From positions 1 to 14,111 of the forward strand of contig JAEZYO010000222.1 of NCBI GenBank assembly GCA_023419055.1: a stretch of DNA of 14,111 nt. Direction: 5' to 3'. The notes under the pieces were generated by a model. The model had not been told where the DNA came from and ran no database searches. It worked only from the letters and a program-made list of their open reading frames with translations. The first letter of the stretch is position 1, and each line of letters starts with the position of its first letter. The translations under genes and the position numbers were made by a program. Shown in pieces: positions 1 to 4,667 of the stretch. The DNA is from Pseudomonadota bacterium. GTDB taxonomy: Bacteria > Myxococcota > Polyangia > Polyangiales > Polyangiaceae.

Positions 1-339
1 CTCGGCTTCAGCGACAAGGAGCGCGAGCTCGCGGAGAAGCTCATCGAGCAGCTGTCGAGCGACGAGTTCGAGGCCGAGAAGTACTCGGACACCTTCAGTG
101 ACCGCGTCCGGAGCGCGGTGGAGCAGAAGGTGCAGGGCGAAGAGGTGACGATCGCCCCCGAGGCCCCCAAGGCCCAGATCATCGACCTCTTCGAGGCTCT
201 GAAGAAGAGCCTGGCCGAGCAGCCCGCGCCGCCCACCTCGCTAAAAGGGCCGAAGAAGACCGAGCCCCCGGCCGAGGACAAGGCCGAGAAGGGCGAGCCG
301 AAGAAGGCGGCCGGCAAGGGCCGCGGCCGGCACAAGTAG
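1..339 (+). CDS. ku: Ku DNA end-binding protein, C-terminal part (5' end outside the window)
   Basis: The first 112 codons visible are the end of a bacterial Ku, the homodimeric ring that binds DNA double-strand ends and recruits LigD in non-homologous end joining. The family signature is clear: an acidic helix ELAEKLIEQL, then the E-K-Y-x-D-x-F/Y segment (EKYSDTFSDRV), then a 'VEQKVQGEEV' stretch and the helix IIDLFEALKKSL, all at the positions expected for the Ku C-terminal helical region. After this comes a tail of about 40 residues rich in Lys, Pro and Glu and ending GRGRHK. Basic tails of this kind occur in several bacterial Ku proteins and are linked to DNA binding. The reading frame is open from base 1, so the start and the beta-barrel core lie upstream. 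No ligD is visible here. Identity is confident; the function of the tail is inferred from the family. Confidence 0.9.
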   Translation, partial: LGFSDKERELAEKLIEQLSSDEFEAEKYSDTFSDRVRSAVEQKVQGEEVTIAPEAPKAQIIDLFEALKKSLAEQPAPPTSLKGPKKTEPPAEDKAEKGEPKKAAGKGRGRHK

Positions 340-355
340 GTTCGGCTCAGCTTTC

Positions 356-383
356 TTGGCCCGGCGCGTCGCCTCGGAATAAC
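356..383 (+). promoter_or_regulatory. possible sigma70-like promoter for the 405-878 gene
   Basis: TTGGCC (356-361) and AATAAC (378-383) are separated by 16 bp, and each matches four of six consensus bases. A start of transcription near 390 would leave a very short leader that still contains the GGAGG ribosome site. Such matches arise by chance and the call is weak. The -10 candidate overlaps the hairpin at 372-387. Confidence 0.25.
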
Positions 384-387
384 GAGG
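372..387. repeat. short perfect inverted repeat between ku and the next gene
   Basis: CCTCG (372-376) and CGAGG (383-387) flank the 6-nt loop GAATAA. There is no run of T after it on either strand, so it is not a standard intrinsic terminator. It overlaps the candidate -10 box and could be an operator or an RNA hairpin, or simply chance in GC-rich DNA. Confidence 0.3.
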
Positions 388-392
388 TCGGC

Positions 393-397
393 GGAGG
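393..397 (+). promoter_or_regulatory. ribosome binding site GGAGG
   Basis: GGAGG lies 7 nt before the ATG at 405, a near-ideal Shine-Dalgarno arrangement. It fixes the start of the small gene that follows ku. Confidence 0.7.
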
Positions 398-404
398 CCC
401 GTCC

Positions 405-878
405 ATGCAAAATCGCAAAGCGACCCTCGTGGTCATCGAGTACGGCGCTAGCTGGCCGCGCTGGTTGCACCCGGGACACTCCGGCGATCTCGCCGTCGTG
501 GCGCAGCACTACGAGGGGCCACCGAGCTCGCTCGTGACGCAGGTGGCGAGCAGGGTGTCGCGCCTGACCAGCAAGGGCTGGCAGCTCCAGGCGATGGTGC
601 TGGTCTCGAACGGGCGTATCGATCCGGAGGCGGTGGCGTCGCGCTCCGTCGTGGCGCGCGGCTTGATGGCGAACCTGCGAGCCGGCGGCGGAGTCCACTT
701 CACGCTCAGCGTCAGCGACGAGCTCGGGCGGCGCTCCGCGCACTCGCTCACGGCGCTCGCCGCGGCGCTCGATCCCATGGCCTACGCGTGCGGCGTCGAG
801 CTCTCGATTCGGCTTGGTGAGAAGGCGCCGCTCTACAGCCGTCCGCCGAGCGCGCTCGCGCTGTCGGAAGCGGGCTGA
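405..878 (+). CDS. uncharacterised small cytoplasmic protein
   Basis: This encodes 157 residues with no signal peptide or membrane segment, and I do not recognise a family. The pattern suggests an alternating alpha/beta fold: hydrophobic strands near residues 6-12 (ATLVVIE), 61-67 (LQAMVLV) and 98-104, with helices near 42-57, 75-92 and 113-122. The stretch 'MVLVSNGRIDPEAVASRSVVARGLM' region (about 64-88) looks like a strand, a Gly-containing turn and a helix, as in Rossmann-like domains, but no nucleotide-binding motif is evident. The start is well supported by GGAGG at 393-397. It lies 65 nt after ku on the same strand and may be co-transcribed or use the weak promoter proposed at 356-383. 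It converges with the lipoprotein pair at 913-1508. The existence of the gene is well supported; its function is unknown. Confidence 0.8.
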   Translation: MQNRKATLVVIEYGASWPRWLHPGHSGDLAVVAQHYEGPPSSLVTQVASRVSRLTSKGWQLQAMVLVSNGRIDPEAVASRSVVARGLMANLRAGGGVHFTLSVSDELGRRSAHSLTALAAALDPMAYACGVELSIRLGEKAPLYSRPPSALALSEAG

Positions 879-912
879 CCGAACGATGAAGTCCGTCGCT
901 CGCTGAGCCGAG

Positions 913-1236
913 TCAGAGCATGCACTGCTCGAGGCGGTCGACGTTCTCGGCCGCCATGGCGCACTCGAACGCTCGGCGCGAGACGCGGCTCGTGCATTGC
1001 TCGAACGAAGGATCCCGGGAGGCCCGGACGCGCGCCGCTCCCTGGAGCTTCACGAGCTCGGCCGCAGTCGTGGCGGCCCGATCCGAGCGAACCAAGAGCT
1101 CCGTGTAGCGGTCGAGCAGGGCGTCGCACTCCGCCCGGTCGAGCGGCTTGCTGCAGCCCGCCGGAACCAGCAGCAAGAGAGCCGAGAGGGCACGGAGTGC
1201 CGCGGCGCGCGAGCCGCGCTCGGTCAACGAAAGCAC
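913..1236 (-). CDS. small cysteine-patterned lipoprotein (paralogue A)
   Basis: From the GTG at 1236 this is 107 residues; a TTG at 1227 would give 104. It has an N-terminal hydrophobic stretch (LSALLLLVPAGC) ending in a candidate lipidation cysteine, Cys28, so the product is probably exported and lipid-anchored. The mature part is helical and charged, with four further cysteines at 37, 81, 92 and 105. The gene upstream (1224-1508) encodes a protein with the same layout: an E-C 9 residues after the lipid Cys, then Q-C, x-C and E-x-C near the C terminus. The start overlaps the stop of that gene: the TTG shares bases with its TGA, and the GTG lies just inside it. The two are therefore almost certainly translated together. 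No clear ribosome site is present, as expected for translational coupling. The even cysteine count suggests two disulfides. Function unknown. Confidence 0.72.
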   Translation of the reverse strand: MLSLTERGSRAAALRALSALLLLVPAGCSKPLDRAECDALLDRYTELLVRSDRAATTAAELVKLQGAARVRASRDPSFEQCTSRVSRRAFECAMAAENVDRLEQCML

Positions 1237-1508
1237 TCGTTCTCGATGTGGGCGGCGGTCTTCGCTTCGCGCACACATTTCATGGCACCGTCGGTGATCC
1301 GGCGACCGACGCACTGCTTCATCATGTCGCTCTGCATCGCGGCCTTGGCGTCGCGGACCTCGTCTGCCACGGCCTGGCTCCCTGCATCGTTCGCCTTGAG
1401 CTCGAGGCGCACGATCGTCTCCACGATCTCCTCGCACTCTTTCACACTCGCGGGATGCCCGCAGCCGCCAAGAGTCACCAAAAATGCAAGCCAGCCGATG
1501 TTCTTCAC
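1224..1508 (-). CDS. small cysteine-patterned lipoprotein (paralogue B)
   Basis: This encodes 94 residues from the GTG at 1508, chosen because GAGGA (1514-1518 on the opposite strand) sits 5 nt upstream and because it puts a short signal peptide at the very N terminus. An ATG at 1547 would add 13 residues with no better signal. The sequence MKNIGWLAFLVTLGGC is a good lipoprotein signal with Cys16 as the lipidation site. The mature part is a charged, mostly helical domain with cysteines at 25, 66, 78 and 92. Spacing mirrors the downstream gene (lipid Cys to first Cys is 9 in both, then 41/44, 12/11, 14/13), so the two are tandem paralogues. This is the first gene of a two-gene unit, diverging from the TPR gene at 1601. 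The fold suggests a small helical bundle stapled by disulfides. Function unknown. Confidence 0.75.
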   Translation of the reverse strand: MKNIGWLAFLVTLGGCGHPASVKECEEIVETIVRLELKANDAGSQAVADEVRDAKAAMQSDMMKQCVGRRITDGAMKCVREAKTAAHIENECFR

Positions 1509-1513
1509 GGTCG

Positions 1514-1518
1514 TCCTC
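1514..1518 (-). promoter_or_regulatory. ribosome binding site GAGGA before the GTG at 1508
   Basis: On the minus strand GAGGA precedes the GTG start by 5 nt. It decides between the GTG at 1508 and the farther ATG at 1547. Confidence 0.55.
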
Positions 1519-1600
1519 GGATTTGACCGGGATTGTCGCGGGGGCAAGTCTTGATTGCAGAAATCTGGACGTGTGTGCAGGTGCTGCTACCTTCCGAAGA

Positions 1601-2377
1601 ATGACCCGACAGCGCGCTGCCGCGGTGACGCTGCCGACCCCGGAGCTCATGCTGCGAAAAGCGACTCTGGCTCGGTCGGCCGTCACCCGCGCCAAATACG
1701 CGCAGCGCGGTCTGTCGCACGACGGCAAGGTCGACCAGACGACGCGCAACATGTTGCTCCGGCAGCTTTACCTCTCCCACATGGAGGGTAAGCGCTTCGC
1801 GGACGCGCTGGTGGTCGCCGAGCAGATGCTGAACGGCGCGGTCATGCCCGACGTGGCTCATCAAGACGCCGCGCGCGCTTGCCTCGGCCTTCGAGATTCG
1901 GATCGGGCGGTGTTGCACCTTCGTTTGGCAAGCCGCGTGAGCCCGCCGACGCGCCGCGCGTTTCACCTCTGGACGCTCGGCACGGTGCTCTACTTTTCGG
2001 GCCGTTACCCGGAAGCGATTGGCGCGCTTTCGCGCGCTGCGCGTTGGGGCACGACCGACAAACCCCTCTACCGAGGTCAGCTCGTGCTCGCGCGGCTCTC
2101 CGCGGGAGAGGCTGCGAACTCGGACGGTCAGGTGGGGTTCGCGCGTGAGCGCCTGGAGGAGGCGCCCTGCGGGCAGGGGTACGGGCAGTTCGTGCTCGGT
2201 GAGCTCGCTTATCACGACGGTGATTGGCTCGCGGCGGAGCGCTACCTCACGGCCTTTCTGCGCCGCACCACGGGCGGGAGGGTGGCGCTCGAGGTCGCCC
2301 TCGCCGCGGAGATCGCGCGCGCGCGCCGGCTCGTCCGTCAAATCCGCCAACAAAAGCGGCGTCGCGCGGCGGGCTAG
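1601..2377 (+). CDS. tetratricopeptide-repeat protein
   Basis: From the ATG at 1601 this is 258 residues. There is no signal peptide, so it is probably cytoplasmic. The clearest TPR units are at about 120-150 (FHLWTLGTVLYFSGRYPEAI, with the W/L/G/Y/A/P-type pattern) and 194-222 (GQFVLGELAYHDGDWLAAERYL). Weaker helical pairs at 52-82 and 86-115 complete a solenoid likely to bind another protein. The C terminus is strongly basic (RQIRQQKRRRAAG). The ribosome site is weak (GAAGA directly before the ATG). In-frame GTGs upstream are possible, but the added residues do not look like protein of this family. It diverges from the lipoprotein pair and runs 46 nt ahead of the dsbD-like gene on the same strand, so the two may share a transcript. 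The partner is unknown; a link to redox or envelope assembly is only suggested by position. Confidence 0.75.
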   Translation: MTRQRAAAVTLPTPELMLRKATLARSAVTRAKYAQRGLSHDGKVDQTTRNMLLRQLYLSHMEGKRFADALVVAEQMLNGAVMPDVAHQDAARACLGLRDSDRAVLHLRLASRVSPPTRRAFHLWTLGTVLYFSGRYPEAIGALSRAARWGTTDKPLYRGQLVLARLSAGEAANSDGQVGFARERLEEAPCGQGYGQFVLGELAYHDGDWLAAERYLTAFLRRTTGGRVALEVALAAEIARARRLVRQIRQQKRRRAAG

Positions 2378-2423
2378 CGGGCGCCTGCCGGGGCTCGAAT
2401 TTCGGGCTAAGCTCGAGCGGCCG

Positions 2424-3731
2424 ATGGATCGCCGTTCGAGAATCGTCGCCGCGCTGCTCGCGGCGTTCACGTTGTTGCTCGCCTCGCCCGCGCTCGCTGC
2501 GCCTGCCCAGGACGCTTTCACGGCCGCGCTCTCCAAGGGGCCGCTGTACGCGGCGCTCGCGGCGCTCGTGGGCGGGCTCGGGGTGAGCCTGACGCCGTGC
2601 GTGTACCCGATGGTCGCCGTCACCGTCAGCATCTTCGGCGCGCGCCAGGCGCGGCACCGCTGGGAGGGCGCGCTCCTGAGCGCGGCGTTCGTGCTCGGTA
2701 TCGCTGCCATGTTCGTGCCTCTCGGCGTGTTCGCCGGGATGTCGGGCCAGATCTTCGGCTCCGTTCTTCAGAACCGCTGGGTCATCGTCGCCATGGCCAC
2801 GCTGTTCCTCGCGCTCGCGGCGAGCCTGTTCGGGGCGTACGAGTTCGGGCTCCCCGCCTCGCTCACCAACAAGCTCGCCGAGATCGGGGGCATTGGTTAC
2901 AAGGGCGCGTTCTTGCTCGGCCTGGCTTGCGGTCTCATCGCCGCGCCCTGCACGGGCCCCGTGCTGACCGGGATCTTGGCCTGGATCGCCAGCACCAAGA
3001 GCGCCGCGCTGGGCGCCGCCGCGATGGGCGCGTTCGCGGTCGGGCTCGGCATGCCGTTCTTCGTGGTGGGCGCGTTCGCCGTTCAGCTCCCGAAGAGCGG
3101 TCGCTGGATGGTCCACGTCAAATCGATCTTCGGCGTCGTGCTCGTGATCGTGGCGTTCTACTTCCTGAACACGGCCTTCCCGGCGCTCTCCGCGTTCGTG
3201 AAGCCGTCCGCGTTGTTCTACGGTGGGATGGCCGCGCTCCTCCTGCTCGGCCTCTTTCTGGGCGCGGTGCACCGCGAGTTCTCGGAGCCGGGCGCCGGGG
3301 TCAAGATCGGCAAGGGTCTCGGCATCGCGCTCGTGAGCTTCGCCGGCTTCGGTGTCGTGGTCGGCGCGAGCAAGCCCAAAGGCTCGCTCTCCTGGGAGAA
3401 GACGGCGGTGGAGGTCGCGAAGGCGCGCGCCGAGCGCGAAGGGCGGCCCTTGCTCGTGGACTTCACGGCGGCGTGGTGCGGGGCCTGCAAGGAGCTCGAC
3501 AAGCACACCTTCTCCGCGAAGGACGTGAACGCGGAGGCGTCGCGCTTCGTGGCCGTCAAAGTCGACGCCACCGTCGACGACGATCCCAAGGTCGTGGCGA
3601 CGCTCGAGCGCTTCGGCGTGAAAGGCCTGCCGACGGTGGTCGTCTTCGACTCTTCCGGGAAGGAAGCGCTCCGTTACACCGACTTCGTCCCGCCCGAGCA
3701 GTTCTTGAGCGACATCAAGAAGGTCGACTGA
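2424..3731 (+). CDS. DsbD-type thiol:disulfide interchange protein without the N-terminal alpha domain
   Basis: This encodes 435 residues. DsbD carries electrons from cytoplasmic thioredoxin across the inner membrane to reduce periplasmic or cell-surface disulfides, including those of cytochrome c maturation. Residues 1-27 form a signal-like hydrophobic segment. Residues about 40-315 form the multi-helix membrane domain with the paired cysteines Cys59 (LTPCVYPM) and Cys176 (AAPCTGPV), both in their classic proline-flanked settings. Residues about 323-435 are a thioredoxin domain with the active site WCGAC (Cys352, Cys355) and the cis-proline loop GLPT (402-405). E. coli DsbD is about 565 residues and begins with an immunoglobulin-like alpha domain; that domain is absent here, so the final acceptor must be a separate protein. 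The start ATG follows a weak GAGCGG. The gene follows the TPR gene by 46 nt and converges with the lipoprotein at 3744. Family assignment is confident; the substrate is unknown. Confidence 0.92.
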   Translation: MDRRSRIVAALLAAFTLLLASPALAAPAQDAFTAALSKGPLYAALAALVGGLGVSLTPCVYPMVAVTVSIFGARQARHRWEGALLSAAFVLGIAAMFVPLGVFAGMSGQIFGSVLQNRWVIVAMATLFLALAASLFGAYEFGLPASLTNKLAEIGGIGYKGAFLLGLACGLIAAPCTGPVLTGILAWIASTKSAALGAAAMGAFAVGLGMPFFVVGAFAVQLPKSGRWMVHVKSIFGVVLVIVAFYFLNTAFPALSAFVKPSALFYGGMAALLLLGLFLGAVHREFSEPGAGVKIGKGLGIALVSFAGFGVVVGASKPKGSLSWEKTAVEVAKARAEREGRPLLVDFTAAWCGACKELDKHTFSAKDVNAEASRFVAVKVDATVDDDPKVVATLERFGVKGLPTVVVFDSSGKEALRYTDFVPPEQFLSDIKKVD

Positions 3732-3743
3732 AGGGACGACCGG

Positions 3744-4667
3744 CTACGGCTCGAACTCGGCCTTCGGAGCGGAGCCAGGCTTCGGAGCGGGGGCAGGCTT
3801 CACGGCCGCCGTGGCCTCCGCCGGCGCGCGCGACGGCTTCGCCGGGCGGTGGCTCGACTTCGCCTGGCCGCTACCCTTCTTGCCCGAGCTCGCGCGCTTC
3901 CCCGAGCCGCGCCCCCGCTTCTGCTTCTTGGGTTCGTCGGCGTCTTCGGCTTGGGTGACCGGCGCTGGCGTCTTCGGCTTGAAGGTGTCCTGCAAGAGCG
4001 CGAGCAGCTCGGTCGAGCTCTGCCCGACGCCCTTTCGACTGTCGCTCATCAGCGCGATGAGCTCGCGGGCGTCGCTCAGGTTGTTCTTCACTTCACTACG
4101 CTTGCCCGCGCCGTCGGTCCAGAAGACGCGGTCCACCTCTCGATCGAGCTCGATGGAGCGCGTGCGGAGCGAGTCGAGCTCGGTGGCGCCCTCCCGAGCC
4201 AGCTGCTCGACGCTGCGGAGCTTGCGCGTCGCCGCGCGGATCGCCTCGAGCTGCGCTGCTTGTTCGCTCTTCGGTTCGCCTTTGACTTCGAGCTCCGGAG
4301 CGCCCGCGGTCGCGTTGGGGAGCGTGACCTCGACGCCGGACTGTTCGAGCTCGCCGACCACCTTCTTCAGGTTCTCGCCGAGCTCCGAGGGCTTCGCGGC
4401 CGGCGCCGCACCGACGGCGCGAGCGAGCTCGTCGCGCGCCGCTCGCTCGAGCTTGAGCGCGTTCGCGGTATCGAGCTGGTGCCGGTAGAGCTTGACGAAG
4501 AACTCGTCGTAGTCGGGCTTCCCGGCCGCGTAGTACTCACCGCGCGCGACCGGCGTCGTGTCCTTCTGCACGCAGCCGCCGCTCGCCGCGGCGAGGCAGA
4601 TCACCCCGAGCGCCACCCCCCGGAGCGAATCAGCGGCAATCGAGCGTCGTCGCCCAAAGTTCGTCAT
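3744..4667 (-). CDS. lipoprotein with coiled-coil middle and lysine/proline-rich tail
   Basis: This encodes 307 residues from the ATG at 4667. A GTG at 4673 or an ATG at 4727 are alternatives, but the chosen start puts a signal peptide (RGVALGVICLAAASGGC, about residues 16-32) at the right distance from the N terminus, with Cys32 as likely lipid site; Ser at -3 makes the lipobox only fair. Residues about 55-230 are charged helices with heptad-like spacing, probably a coiled coil or helical bundle. From about 235 to the end the chain is disordered: acidic (QAEDADEP), then strongly basic (KKQKRGRGSGKRASSGKKG), then Pro/Ala/Lys repeats. The gene begins 38 nt inside the 3' end of the GYF-domain gene, so the two are translationally linked and likely act together. 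The basic tail could bind peptidoglycan, lipopolysaccharide or another anionic surface. No family recognised. Confidence 0.75.
   Translation of the reverse strand: MTNFGRRRSIAADSLRGVALGVICLAAASGGCVQKDTTPVARGEYYAAGKPDYDEFFVKLYRHQLDTANALKLERAARDELARAVGAAPAAKPSELGENLKKVVGELEQSGVEVTLPNATAGAPELEVKGEPKSEQAAQLEAIRAATRKLRSVEQLAREGATELDSLRTRSIELDREVDRVFWTDGAGKRSEVKNNLSDARELIALMSDSRKGVGQSSTELLALLQDTFKPKTPAPVTQAEDADEPKKQKRGRGSGKRASSGKKGSGQAKSSHRPAKPSRAPAEATAAVKPAPAPKPGSAPKAEFEP

Noticed and set aside
913..1752. 279-residue version of lipoprotein A starting at 1752
   Set aside because: The extra residues cross the whole of lipoprotein B in another frame and the divergent promoter gap. Starting at 1236 gives a proper lipoprotein signal.
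1505..2710. 401-residue minus-strand frame opposite the TPR gene
   Set aside because: It spans the divergent gap and the start of dsbD, has no recognisable domain and conflicts with the TPR protein on the other strand.
2247..3506. 419-residue minus-strand frame opposite dsbD
   Set aside because: Composition is almost only Arg, Glu, Ala, Gly and His, as expected for the antisense of a hydrophobic GC-rich gene. The plus frame is a clear DsbD.
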